64,000 nt of DNA from an uncultured Alteromonadaceae bacterium (GCA_947494925.1 CANLWS010000005.1:310001-374000), one strand, 5' to 3'; shown: positions 26,481 to 34,484, numbered from the stretch's first letter. Program-made: numbers and translations. The notes: generated by a model from the sequence alone, not told the origin.

Positions 26481-27227
26481 CTACTGCTTTAAGGTTATCA
26501 TTTCTTTTGCTACAAGTGCAGCCGAAGGCAAAAACATTGTCGAGACAATACGTTGATCTGCGATCACTGCGTGTTTATCTTTTAATGTTTTCTTATTTTG
26601 AGCGATAGCACCATTTTTAGTAAGTTGGCTTTCGATAAGAAAAGGCAAAAGTGTTCCTTGCTTTGCCCATGACTTAGATTTTTCGGTAGAGTTAGGAAAA
26701 CCGGCTATTTTTTTCCCTTTCACCAAAAACTCCCCGTTAGACAATTTCACGTTTGCAATTCCTGCTGAGCCATGACCACCAACACCTACCATACCACCAG
26801 ACTCATATATACTACTGATAATGGAGTGGATTTTTTTGTTATCGGCAACGTCAAACATTACTCCGTAGCCACCACCAATGAATACACCCCAATAGTTATT
26901 CGGGTCAATTTGAGAAGGGTTGAATGAACTGTTTGCTTTTTCTAGGAAGCCTTCATGTTTGATGGTGTAACTACTTATGCCTAAAGGTTCCATCATAAAC
27001 TTAACTTCTCCACCATTAGGTGATACAAAGTCAACGTCAAAGCCGTGACTAATAAAGATGTGATAAGGAGGTGCAAATTCCCACAAATTATTTCTTGCGT
27101 CGTGCTTTTCAGGATCCCCCATATCTACCATATTAGATGCCACGATTAGTATCTTCTTTGTAGGCTGAGCTATAGCATTTGTGGCAAGCAAGACAGCAGT
27201 TAGCAAAATAGTGGTTAAGAATTTCAT
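26481..27227 (-). CDS. Cassette: exported DJ-1/PfpI-like protein lacking the nucleophile Cys
   Basis: 248 residues with a signal peptide (cleavage near AIA-QP, residue 20). Type 1 glutamine-amidotransferase-like fold with KKILIVASN, GFDVDFVSPNGGEV and VFIGGGYGVMFD. The nucleophile elbow, normally A-C-H-G in Hsp31/PfpI-like proteins, reads VGGHGSAG, so the catalytic Cys is Gly. It cannot act as a classical glyoxalase or protease of this family; a binding role is possible. Confidence 0.75.
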   Translation of the reverse strand: MKFLTTILLTAVLLATNAIAQPTKKILIVASNMVDMGDPEKHDARNNLWEFAPPYHIFISHGFDVDFVSPNGGEVKFMMEPLGISSYTIKHEGFLEKANSSFNPSQIDPNNYWGVFIGGGYGVMFDVADNKKIHSIISSIYESGGMVGVGGHGSAGIANVKLSNGEFLVKGKKIAGFPNSTEKSKSWAKQGTLLPFLIESQLTKNGAIAQNKKTLKDKHAVIADQRIVSTMFLPSAALVAKEMITLKQ

Positions 27228-27295
27228 TGTTTTCCTTCGTAAATAACTAAAACCATTATTTAGACGAACCAAGTGACTTAAAGGTTTAAATGCTA

Positions 27296-27367
27296 AATTA
27301 ACCTTGGCACAAAACGCCTCGAATATGCCGCGCGCTGTTTGGCGTCGACTGAATTTGATTGTTAGCT
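27296..27367 (-). repeat. attC site, imperfect
   Basis: GTTAGCT at 27361-27367 is clear; the other end (near AATTAAC, 27296-27302) is degenerate. The centre CAAAACGCC...GTTTGGCG forms a short stem. Not of the common core type. Confidence 0.5.
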
Positions 27368-27847
27368 GCCTTTATTGAAGTCATTAAGTAACTCTCTAAA
27401 ATCTTTCCATTCCTTGTCTTCATAAAAAGTTATTTTAATGGGATAATATTTATGCGCGGAGAGAGCTGAATTTAGTGCTTTTAAAAATTCATCATCGTCA
27501 CGAATATGATAGACAAGTTCTTTCAGATTGTTGCCTGTTCTACTGTATACATGTGTGCTAATACCAAGATCTTCAATTTTTTCTTCCAAAGCATCTTCAA
27601 GCACTATCATTCTTTCGTTAACAATATTTTCAGGCATACCATTATTCTGACTGCCATCGTAATTCCATGAAACGACTACAAGTCGGGGGTAATTGGCACG
27701 AAAGTCTTCATTTGGGAATTCATTTACAAACTTATAAATGACAGGAAAGCCATTTATATAAACTTCACCAATAACTCCTTTTGGTTCTTCCGCGTTTATA
27801 TTCATAGAGCTAATCAACCCTAAAATTAGTATCAGATGTTTGAACAT
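27362..27847 (-). CDS. Cassette: exported DUF695 protein
   Basis: 161 residues with an N-terminal signal (to about NINA, residue 19) and a DUF695 domain: PRLVVVSWNYDG, NGMPENIVNERM and YYPIKITFYEDKEWKDFRELL. DUF695 function is unknown. The ATG at 27847 is chosen; a GTG 6 bases earlier sits in the attC end. Confidence 0.75.
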   Translation of the reverse strand: MFKHLILILGLISSMNINAEEPKGVIGEVYINGFPVIYKFVNEFPNEDFRANYPRLVVVSWNYDGSQNNGMPENIVNERMIVLEDALEEKIEDLGISTHVYSRTGNNLKELVYHIRDDDEFLKALNSALSAHKYYPIKITFYEDKEWKDFRELLNDFNKGS

Positions 27848-27851
27848 AGAC

Positions 27852-27951
27852 ACTTAACGTCCCCATTAAACGGTCTAGACTTGCTGGCTATATTGTGAAG
27901 GAAGCGAAACCGGCCAGCGAGAAAGCGTCCTAGTGCATTGAATTGTTGGGT
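27852..27951 (-). repeat. attC site
   Basis: ACTTAAC (27852-27858) to GTTGGGT (27945-27951), with core TTAAACGG...CTTGCTGGCTA...CCGGCCAGCGAG. Confidence 0.8.
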
Positions 27952-27954
27952 GCG

Positions 27955-28362
27955 CTACCTTTTTGACCACACCCATGCTCCTGCCCCAACAATAATTGAC
28001 AAGTGCAAAAACACATATGCAAATGCCGAAACAGCTGCCAACCAGCCAGCATCCATAAATGCAACATAAAAACCAAATGCTGAAAATGGAAACAATAAAA
28101 ATGACTGAATAACCAAAGCAAATTTTAATGGCCGTGTCTTCTTTACGCTTAAAAGCATAAAATAAATCAGCAGTAAAAAAGTTAAAACCGGAACAAATCC
28201 TAAAGCAATTGCTGCTCCTTTGACATGACCATCATCTTCCGGAGAGGAGGGAATGAGAAAAACCATGGCAACCAAAGACAAAGCAAACACCAACGAAGAA
28301 GTTAATGTCGCCTTACAACAGATCCAAAATACTTTACCTGTTACATGAGGCTCATGACGCAT
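27955..28362 (-). CDS. Cassette: membrane protein, unknown
   Basis: 135 residues with four hydrophobic helices (about 18-38, 50-70, 82-102 and 108-130), starting MRHEPHVTGKVF. Unrecognised. Confidence 0.65.
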   Translation of the reverse strand: MRHEPHVTGKVFWICCKATLTSSLVFALSLVAMVFLIPSSPEDDGHVKGAAIALGFVPVLTFLLLIYFMLLSVKKTRPLKFALVIQSFLLFPFSAFGFYVAFMDAGWLAAVSAFAYVFLHLSIIVGAGAWVWSKR

Positions 28363-28374
28363 AATTATTGAAGC

Positions 28375-28473
28375 ACCTAACGCTTAACATATGGTGCGAA
28401 GGCTTGCTGGCAATACTTGCAAGGAACGAGCGCCAGCCAGCGAGTTTGTGCCCGGTTGATTGGATTGTTAGGT
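28375..28473 (-). repeat. attC site
   Basis: ACCTAAC (28375-28381) pairs exactly with GTTAGGT (28467-28473); 99 bp, CTTAACATATGG start and GCCAGCCAGCGAG core. Confidence 0.88.
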
Positions 28474-28476
28474 GTA

Positions 28477-28800
28477 CTAGTCTCCACCACCGCCTCCTCC
28501 GTCGCCGCCTGAAGAGCCGTTGCCAGAAGACCAATCCTCGGTTCTACCACCGGTTCGCTGCCCACTAGTATTAAAAATGTCCCCCATCAACGGAAGACTA
28601 GTATGCTTATGACTTGGCCCTACTCTAAACTCGCGATTTTCAGAATAAGAGATGTACCGTTGAGTTGCGAAGATAAAAACTCCAAGAACAATAAAGATGA
28701 AACCTACTATTCTGAGCCAAACCGGCTCATAAAAGCCTGCAACTTGCACAGACGTTCCTATTGCGATCATTATTATTCCTATCCAATTCCTAAATTCCAT
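28477..28800 (-). CDS. Cassette: membrane protein with Gly-rich tail
   Basis: 107 residues: two hydrophobic helices (about 6-24 and 28-46), a soluble linker, and a C-terminal Gly/Ser/Asp tail (NGSSGGDGGGGGGD). Unrecognised; the acidic Gly-rich end recalls some secreted-domain tails, but this is not diagnostic. Confidence 0.65.
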   Translation of the reverse strand: MEFRNWIGIIMIAIGTSVQVAGFYEPVWLRIVGFIFIVLGVFIFATQRYISYSENREFRVGPSHKHTSLPLMGDIFNTSGQRTGGRTEDWSSGNGSSGGDGGGGGGD

Positions 28801-28806
28801 GTGTAC

Positions 28807-28911
28807 TCCTAACGCTTACAATAACGGGAAAAACCGAGTGCTTTGGCACGAAGTGCCAACGAGGGGTTTTCCCAATGATCGAAGCGAATGTTGTTTATTG
28901 TTTTGTTAGGT
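28807..28911 (-). repeat. attC site
   Basis: TCCTAAC (28807-28813) to GTTAGGT (28905-28911); the core has paired CGGGAAAAACC / GGTTTTCCC arms, a variant shared with the 36432 site. Confidence 0.82.
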
Positions 28912-29352
28912 TTCATTTTCTAAAACAACCTTTCTAAACTCGTCATAACTATTGACGTCGGGTGCAAACTCCCAAGTCACTAACCCTACATCTGACTCGA
29001 TTAACGACTCTAATTTTAGAAGTAGCTCATTGATATATTTCGCGTCACTAGCATCAGTAGAAAATCCGTAAATCAAGGCCCCATCTTTTAAAAAAAACAA
29101 CATCGCGTGCTCAGGTTTAATATTTTTTTTGTTATGCCAGTAGAAACGGTAATCTATATCATGATTTTTAAAACATAATTCCATAGCATCTGCAACAGAA
29201 CTAAATACATAGCGAGGCGAACTCGAATATTGAGGAAATTCAAACTCTTCTGCACTGGATTTTGCATTTGGCATAAAAGTATCGAAAAATTCAGAAACTA
29301 TTGTCTTATTTCTTTTTTTCGAAATAACGTATATGTCGCTAAACTCAGGCAT
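28906..29352 (-). CDS. Cassette: hypothetical protein
   Basis: 148 residues from the ATG giving MPEFSDIYVISKK. Soluble alpha/beta protein with KNIKPEHAMLFFLKDGALIYG and a C-terminal TWEFAPDVNSYDEFRK, reminiscent of cassette-borne relatives of SMI1- or DUF-type proteins, but not assignable. Confidence 0.65.
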   Translation of the reverse strand: MPEFSDIYVISKKRNKTIVSEFFDTFMPNAKSSAEEFEFPQYSSSPRYVFSSVADAMELCFKNHDIDYRFYWHNKKNIKPEHAMLFFLKDGALIYGFSTDASDAKYINELLLKLESLIESDVGLVTWEFAPDVNSYDEFRKVVLENET

Positions 29353-29358
29353 TTTGAA

Positions 29359-29456
29359 ACATAGCCCCCCAATCAAAGGCGATTGAACGCTGTTTATAAT
29401 GAGTGAGGCACGAGCGCAGCCAGCGAGAAAGCATCCTAAGCATTGGTTTGTTAGGT
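29359..29456 (-). repeat. attC site
   Basis: ACATAGC (29359-29365, mutated AAC) to GTTAGGT (29450-29456); core GAGGCACGAGCGCAGCCAGCGAG. Confidence 0.72.
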
Positions 29457-29460
29457 GACA

Positions 29461-29790
29461 TTACCTGATACAACCACAGTTTGCACAATACGAAGCTTTC
29501 GGTGTTCTCAATAATTGGCCACATTTTTTGCATTCCGGTCCAAAAGCAGAAAGGCGATGATGATGGATGGCATTATGGTTGGTTTCCATAAAACCGGTCA
29601 ACTCGAAGTATTTCTCAGTGGCGGGTTTGAAGGCCTCCTCCATAGCTTGTTTTAAGTTACGGCCGGTTCTAGTACGATACTCTTTGATGACTTGAGTTTG
29701 TTCAGTTAGCAAAGGCTCCATTTGCTTCCACTCATGTTCTTCGAGCATTGGAACCTCAATCTGACAGCGCCAACAGAAGTGGGTTTTCAC
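29461..29790 (-). CDS. Cassette: zinc-ribbon-like hypothetical protein
   Basis: 109 residues from a GTG start. CWRC near the N-terminus and ECKKCG / CANCG at the C-terminus give Cys pairs likely to bind zinc; the middle is helical (LTEQTQVIKEYRTRTGRNLK). I have the impression that relatives occur in marine integrons, but function is unknown. Confidence 0.68.
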   Translation of the reverse strand: MKTHFCWRCQIEVPMLEEHEWKQMEPLLTEQTQVIKEYRTRTGRNLKQAMEEAFKPATEKYFELTGFMETNHNAIHHHRLSAFGPECKKCGQLLRTPKASYCANCGCIR

Positions 29791-29796
29791 GATGTC

Positions 29797-29911
29797 ACCT
29801 AACGCCCCAATAATGGGCTAGAGCCGTTGGCTATAATGACCGAGGTACGAAGGGAAGCCAACGAGTTTTTGTCCCAGCGAGCCTGTGAGCGAATTAGTTG
29901 GCTTGTTAACC
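29797..29911 (-). repeat. attC site
   Basis: ACCTAAC (29797-29803) to GTTAACC (29905-29911); core CGTTGGCTATAATGACCGAGGTACGA with GCCAACGAG partner. Confidence 0.85.
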
Positions 29912-29924
29912 ATTTGCACAATAA

Positions 29925-30521
29925 CTAATAATTTGTTTTAGTAACTCGCTCTGCTTCAATACCAAAAGGAGAAACAAATCCTTTTACTGTAAGTTCATCC
30001 CCAACGCTAAATTGATTATATGTATGCGTATTAATACAAATTCGATTGGAATTAAACCAAGTAAATTCTCCAACAATCAATGCTGGTGAGCATTGATATC
30101 GACTCCCCCTTAACTTCTTATCAATAACCGTTAAGACTATACTTCCCTCATGACTGGATGTGTGATGGAGCAGAATAGGTAATCCTGAGAACATTGAAGA
30201 TGCAAATAAAATAGCCGCGCCTAAAACACCCATTATCGCGGAAAACAATTTACTTAAAACACCACCCGTAGATGTGAGCGTAACATTCTTATTTCGACAG
30301 GTTAGCCAAAAACCACTCCCACAAATTGATATCATCGAAAATAAGTAAATAGATAGCCAAGTTGCTTCAACCTTTATTGTTACTGATACATCGCTAAAAA
30401 AGGATAAAAAAGCTAACAACAAAGTGATAGCCAGGCCACACAAAAACCACAAACTCAAAACTTTATGGGTTACGTCATAGTCCGACCACTTTACAAGTTT
30501 CACGCTGGTTTTGAACTGCAA
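29925..30521 (-). CDS. Cassette: membrane protein, unknown
   Basis: About 198 residues with four hydrophobic helices (in this numbering about 20-40, 50-70, 85-105 and 110-125), then a soluble beta-rich C-terminus (FSVGDELTVKGFVSPFG). A TTG at 30521, 7 bases after AGGAG, is preferred; the frame is open to 30560, but that part is attC. Unrecognised. Confidence 0.6.
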   Translation of the reverse strand: MQFKTSVKLVKWSDYDVTHKVLSLWFLCGLAITLLLAFLSFFSDVSVTIKVEATWLSIYLFSMISICGSGFWLTCRNKNVTLTSTGGVLSKLFSAIMGVLGAAILFASSMFSGLPILLHHTSSHEGSIVLTVIDKKLRGSRYQCSPALIVGEFTWFNSNRICINTHTYNQFSVGDELTVKGFVSPFGIEAERVTKTNY

Positions 30522-30536
30522 TCTCAAGCTCCTGAT

Positions 30537-30644
30537 GGCTAACGTTCCGGTAAGGGGCACATACTTACCGGCGAAAATGCGGAACGCGCCGGTGAGTATG
30601 CGTCCCAGCGCCCAAAGGGTGCGATCTTGACCGGCTTGTTATAA
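30537..30644 (-). repeat. attC site
   Basis: GGCTAAC (30537-30543) to GTTATAA (30638-30644); arms CTTACCGGCG / GCGCCGGTGAGTA, similar to the sites at 38341 and 40233. Confidence 0.8.
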
Positions 30645-30646
30645 TT

Positions 30647-31108
30647 TCAAGTCCACCCTTCTTCGTTTGAAAAAGTCTCATAATTAATTGGTGATGAATA
30701 TTCCCATTGCTTGCCAGTTTTATTTATGTAAGCAAGCATTGATATATAAAGAAGTGCTTCAAATTCCAATTCTCTCGGGAACAAAGATGGATTTTCCAAA
30801 ACTGATTCAAAAAATTCTTTGCCGTTTGCTACTACAACACATCGAGAATACAAGAAATCATCCGCTGACAGTTGTGTGTCGTCAATTAGAAAAAAATATA
30901 GGAACCGCTTTTTTGCGAACACCTTTGAATCCAAGGCTGACAATTTAGAAGCAAGGATATTCTCAAATGAATAAATTTCCTCAACTTCTTTCAGTTCTAA
31001 CTCCTTAATGACGGGTAGTATAACTGCTTCATCATCACCGCTGTTCGCCCAATCAAACAGGCTGATTATTCTCCAAAATTCTTGTTCTTCCATAATCGAA
31101 GAGTCCAT
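30647..31108 (-). CDS. Cassette: DUF4240 protein
   Basis: 153 residues with the DUF4240 pattern EEQEFWRIISLFDW near the N-terminus and LPVIKELELKEVEEIYSFE next. Family of unknown function, common in WGR/immunity-type contexts. An ATG 15 bases downstream (giving MEEQEF) is an alternative start. Confidence 0.72.
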   Translation of the reverse strand: MDSSIMEEQEFWRIISLFDWANSGDDEAVILPVIKELELKEVEEIYSFENILASKLSALDSKVFAKKRFLYFFLIDDTQLSADDFLYSRCVVVANGKEFFESVLENPSLFPRELEFEALLYISMLAYINKTGKQWEYSSPINYETFSNEEGWT

Positions 31109-31117
31109 GTTGTGAAA

Positions 31118-31198
31118 TTATAACCTCCCAAGCAGCGGAAAACGCGAACGTTTTGGCGCAGCCAGTGAGTGGTATTCCGATGACTTGGCTTGTTAGGT
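31118..31198 (-). repeat. attC site
   Basis: TTATAAC (31118-31124) to GTTAGGT (31192-31198), 81 bp. The core is less like the rest (CAGCGGAAAACGCGAACG). Confidence 0.7.
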
Positions 31199-31209
31199 GG
31201 TGAAACCAT

Positions 31210-31500
31210 TTACCTCAACGAAAGCATTAAAATGAAGACTACCGTAAAATAGTAAATCGGCAGCATGTCCCAATACCCATAACTTTTGTTACGCTTAAAA
31301 TTACGAAACGACATACAAACAGAGAAGAAATATACAATAGAATATGAACCAAGCAAAACTATCAACTTCAACGCTTCCAAAACTGGGTCAGGTGCAAAAC
31401 CAACGCCGAGAGCTAACCCCATCAATAAAGTGAAAAGCGATATTGGGAGTAATATAATACCGCCAATCAATAGTATTAAATTTCGACTAATCCAATCCAT
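31210..31500 (-). CDS. Cassette: small membrane protein
   Basis: 96 residues with three hydrophobic helices (about 8-30, 42-62 and 78-94), starting MDWISRNLILLIGG. Unrecognised. Confidence 0.6.
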   Translation of the reverse strand: MDWISRNLILLIGGIILLPISLFTLLMGLALGVGFAPDPVLEALKLIVLLGSYSIVYFFSVCMSFRNFKRNKSYGYWDMLPIYYFTVVFILMLSLR

Positions 31501-31512
31501 TAGTTAATAGCC

Positions 31513-31623
31513 ACCTAACACTTTGCTTAAAGGGCCGCTACATGTTGGCTAAACTTGCGCGAAGCGCCCGCCAACGAGTAGGTGTCCCCACGAACGCAGC
31601 GAGGTTTGATGCATTTGTTAGGC
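31513..31623 (-). repeat. attC site
   Basis: ACCTAAC (31513-31519) to GTTAGGC (31617-31623); core ATGTTGGCTAAACTTGCGCGAAGCGC, near-identical to the sites at 26364 and 45749. Confidence 0.87.
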
Positions 31624-31624
31624 A

Positions 31625-32002
31625 TCATTTTCTCCTTTGTCTCCATGAAACAACAAGAAAAGCTGCACCGAATGAAGCTGCACCAAATATGTATAAATTA
31701 GATAATATTCCTTCGAAGGAATAAAGTTCATGATTTGATAAACCGAAATGCAAAAGGCTGTGAATAACCAAGAAGTAACAAACAATGATTCTGAATGTGT
31801 TTCTAATTTTAGGGGAGCGGTGGTGTCCTAGATAGAAAAACACACAAAACAAAGGAAAGTGTGCACCAATAAACAAAGCGCTGGCAGTCGCTTCGGGTAA
31901 CTCAAAGAGATGAAATAGAAGCCGCCACTCCAAATTTAAAACGGCGTCCATTTCATGCGTAAAGAAAGCGGCAACACCTAAGTAATAAAGTAATGTTTTC
32001 AC
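31625..32002 (-). CDS. Cassette: DUF6713-like membrane protein
   Basis: 125 residues from a GTG giving (M)KTLLYYLGVAAFFTHEMDA. Four hydrophobic helices; FTHEMDAVLNLEWRLL and HFGLSNHELYSFEGILS fit the small DUF6713 family. The frame is open to 32098 but then crosses the beta-lactamase cassette's attC, which is not coding for this gene. Confidence 0.7.
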   Translation of the reverse strand: MKTLLYYLGVAAFFTHEMDAVLNLEWRLLFHLFELPEATASALFIGAHFPLFCVFFYLGHHRSPKIRNTFRIIVCYFLVIHSLLHFGLSNHELYSFEGILSNLYIFGAASFGAAFLVVSWRQRRK

Positions 32003-32005
32003 TAT

Positions 32006-32061
32006 GCCTAAGGCTTCAATCAGCCGACGCTTTTGCGGTCGGCTGCATTGACGTGCTAGGC
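32006..32061 (-). repeat. Short attC of the beta-lactamase cassette, unlike the other sites
   Basis: GCCTAAG (32006-32012) to GCTAGGC (32055-32061), only 56 bp, with near-perfect inner arms CAGCCGACGC / GCGGTCGGCTG around TTTT. This is the compact GCCGAC-type attC familiar from mobile-integron resistance cassettes; both ends deviate (AAG for AAC, GCT for GTT). It includes the 3' end of the beta-lactamase gene. Confidence 0.7.
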
Positions 32062-32852
32062 GGTAACGCTTGAATGGATAAAAGAATATCCCGGGCAATT
32101 GCCTCTCTTTTGTATAAATCTTCCCATCTATTGGGAGTATCTATATTTAACGCAAAAAAGACTGGACCAGATGGCCACTCCACCCACCCGACCCACCAGC
32201 CGTAGCGCCCCTCCCATCCTGTTTTTGCTCTGAGTATCCAGTCTTTTCCAGCCTCAACGATCATAATGTCCTTTAATAGAAGCTGGTGCTCTAGCTTAAA
32301 CGGAAGCTCATTTTTATATAACTTCTTCAAAAGTGTTATTTGTTCTGCAGCAGATATGGAAAGCTTTCCATTAACCCAATATGCGCCATTTTCGGTACTA
32401 GGATCCATATTTCCATAATCGATCATCTCTAGGTAAGCCTTTGCTTTTTTCTCTCCTATCTCCTTTGCGATATTTGCATACACCCAAAGTGCAGAGTTTC
32501 GCATAGCCGAGCGCAAATTCTGATCTTGATTATGAGGTTCATAGCCCCTTTTAATTCCATCCCAAGGGAATATCTGAAATTCATCCTTAACTATCCCAGC
32601 ATCTAAAGCAAAGAGAGTATGAGGAATTTTGAAAGTGGAGGCTGGAGAATAGCGTTTGTTAGCTCTTATTCCGTCATAAACACTAACCTTCTCGGATAAA
32701 CCACGACTATCAACAATTAGAATTGTGCCCGAAGCTTCGCGGCTTTCAAAAAAAACCTTCCAGTTAGGCCTTTCCGAATTTTTTTCCTGTGCAAGGGCTT
32801 CAGAAGTTGTAAATACGGAAAGAAAAAAGAAAATGAAATATCTAATATTCAC
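32016..32852 (-). CDS. blaOXA: Cassette: class D beta-lactamase, OXA-2-like
   Basis: 278 residues with signal peptide (to about EALA, residue 21) from a GTG after GGAGATAGC. Serine nucleophile box PASTFKIPHTLFALD, IDYGN, RAKTGWEGR and GWWVGWVEWPSG are intact. From memory, long segments (HNQDQNLRSAMRNS, NIDTPNRWEDLYKREAI) match OXA-2 closely. The S-x-V box, STV in OXA-2, reads SAL. Hydrolyses beta-lactams in the periplasm; spectrum not predictable. The C-terminal residues MQPTAKASAD are encoded by the attC, as is common in cassette genes. Confidence 0.93.
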   Translation of the reverse strand: MNIRYFIFFFLSVFTTSEALAQEKNSERPNWKVFFESREASGTILIVDSRGLSEKVSVYDGIRANKRYSPASTFKIPHTLFALDAGIVKDEFQIFPWDGIKRGYEPHNQDQNLRSAMRNSALWVYANIAKEIGEKKAKAYLEMIDYGNMDPSTENGAYWVNGKLSISAAEQITLLKKLYKNELPFKLEHQLLLKDIMIVEAGKDWILRAKTGWEGRYGWWVGWVEWPSGPVFFALNIDTPNRWEDLYKREAIARDILLSIQALPPSTSMQPTAKASAD

Positions 32853-32860
32853 GCTATCTC

Positions 32861-32968
32861 CATGAACGCTGGACGCCCAAATAACGGGCTAATAGAGCTT
32901 GACTATAAATAGTGAGGAACGAACTAAGCCAAGCTTTTTTAGTCCATTCGTTAATTTGCTTGTTATGT
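32861..32968 (-). repeat. attC site
   Basis: CATGAAC (32861-32867, imperfect) to GTTATGT (32962-32968); core AATAACGGGC...GCTTGACTATAAATAGTGAGGAACGA. Confidence 0.72.
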
Positions 32969-32971
32969 GTT

Positions 32972-33439
32972 TTATTCGCCAAGCCATTTAAATTTGGCAT
33001 CTGTGATTATTTTATTGAATTCATCCTGAGTGATTTTGCCGTTAGCTAAATCATCTTCTGCTGGCCAAGCAACCTTCTGATATTCGTATTCTATAGCGGC
33101 AAGAATATAACCGAGCTTTCTTTCGGTGATGTTTCCCTTATGGAAGTGATACATCGCTAATTTTTTATTCCACGACTTGCCTACTGGAGGTAGTGGTAAT
33201 ATAAAATCAAGGGTAAGGAGCCTTTCATCTGATATTGTGAAACCGTTTGCTATTGAATCTTTGGCACATTCATAAAGCATATAATCAATAGAATCTTGAA
33301 GGCCATAAAGATGCCAATCAAAACCAGCATTACAACCTCCCACAATTTCTCCCTCTTTGTCAGTAATATGTATGACTCTTTCAGCGCAACCTGAAAGGCA
33401 AAATAAGACGACGATTATCTTTAACAAATTTCGATACAT
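32972..33439 (-). CDS. Cassette: predicted lipoprotein
   Basis: 155 residues with a lipoprotein signal (CLSGCAERV, lipobox Cys near residue 18) and a soluble domain with DWHLYGLQDSIDYMLYECA and DEFNKIITDAKFKWLG. Anchored in the inner or outer membrane. Unrecognised. Confidence 0.68.
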   Translation of the reverse strand: MYRNLLKIIVVLFCLSGCAERVIHITDKEGEIVGGCNAGFDWHLYGLQDSIDYMLYECAKDSIANGFTISDERLLTLDFILPLPPVGKSWNKKLAMYHFHKGNITERKLGYILAAIEYEYQKVAWPAEDDLANGKITQDEFNKIITDAKFKWLGE

Positions 33440-33457
33440 CAATGAACTCTTCTAAAC

Positions 33458-33558
33458 AAATAACGCCCGCATAAGGGGCTAAGAAATAGTTGGCTAAACT
33501 TAGCGAGGTACGAGCCACAAGCCAACTGTTTTGTGTCCTTTTGAGTAACTTGTTAGGG
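33458..33558 (-). repeat. attC site
   Basis: AAATAAC (33458-33464) to GTTAGGG (33552-33558); core AGTTGGCTAAACTTAGCGAGGTACGAGCC with GCCAACTG partner. Confidence 0.78.
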
Positions 33559-34038
33559 GCACGGATTTTCAGAGCTTAATATCTCTGCGTACCACTTTTC
33601 CCTAGATAAAGGCTTAATTGCTCCACAACTAAGTTCATCATTTAAATAAACTGGAAACTTATCCCAATAATTAATTTCAAGCCCGCCGCCTGATACTGCA
33701 ATACCCCTTCTATTTATCAAAATGCTCGCCACAAAGTTACCATCATCAAATTTATGAGCAACGGCTAATACAACACCAAGCTTTGATAACTTGTTTTGAA
33801 TTTCTTTTATTTGCATATCTTGAAAAGGACTATTTTCACAGTTTTGACTGATATATTTCATTGAACCGAGTTCAACTCTACGCAAACAATTATCGTTCTT
33901 GAATAATTCTACGATCGAAGTAATTTCAGTTTCATTTTTTTGAAACCAAGCATCAACATCTTTTATCTCCATATCAATTCCTTCTGTCCCACATCCAGAT
34001 AGTAAAAATAGAACAAGAAAAAAGGTTGTTGACTTCAT
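33553..34038 (-). CDS. Cassette: predicted lipoprotein
   Basis: 161 residues with lipobox LLSGC (Cys near residue 16) and three further Cys (NNCLRR, SQNCEN, ELSCGAI). Mature part is alpha/beta, with LAVAHKFDDGNFVASILINRR. Unrecognised. Confidence 0.68.
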   Translation of the reverse strand: MKSTTFFLVLFLLSGCGTEGIDMEIKDVDAWFQKNETEITSIVELFKNDNCLRRVELGSMKYISQNCENSPFQDMQIKEIQNKLSKLGVVLAVAHKFDDGNFVASILINRRGIAVSGGGLEINYWDKFPVYLNDELSCGAIKPLSREKWYAEILSSENPCP

Positions 34039-34043
34039 AGTAC

Positions 34044-34148
34044 CTCTAACGCTTCAAATAAGGCGCGTTGGCTAAACTTCCCGAGGCACGAGAGCAAGCC
34101 AACGAGTTTGCGTCCGGTGACGAACGAACTTGATTTGCTTTGTTATAC
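34044..34148 (-). repeat. attC site
   Basis: CTCTAAC (34044-34050) to GTTATAC (34142-34148); core CGTTGGCTAAACTTCCCGAGGCACGAGAG and GCCAACGAG. Confidence 0.8.
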
Positions 34149-34152
34149 GCCA

Positions 34153-34470
34153 TTAGTGGAGAACTCCCCAAGACTCACAAACCCCACCAAACCTGGATAC
34201 TATTTTCGTAATTTTTTGTTGTGTTTCCACTACAAAATTGTAGGTCAAGAATTCGTTAATGGTGATTAGAATATAGCCTTCATATTCGTCCTCCGGCTTA
34301 TAAATTTCAATCGAATTGTAAGACAAGTATAGAGATTCAATGGCGTCTCCAGAAGGCGGCCAAGTTTCAAAGTCGACATTAAAATCTATATCAGTTGCTA
34401 CGGCAAAATCGAAGCCAGTTTCTTGGAGTCTTCTTAAAACATCTCCATCTGCATCATTTGGAAAATCCAT
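34153..34470 (-). CDS. Cassette: RraB-like ribonuclease E inhibitor family protein
   Basis: 105 residues fitting the RraB family: NDADGDVLRRLQETGFDF at the N-terminus, NVDFETWPPS, then FGGVCESWGV at the C-terminus. RraB in E. coli binds RNase E and changes which transcripts are degraded. This copy sits in a cassette, so it would be a second, horizontally moved regulator if active. Confidence 0.75.
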   Translation of the reverse strand: MDFPNDADGDVLRRLQETGFDFAVATDIDFNVDFETWPPSGDAIESLYLSYNSIEIYKPEDEYEGYILITINEFLTYNFVVETQQKITKIVSRFGGVCESWGVLH

Positions 34471-34484
34471 TTATTCTCCTTGGC

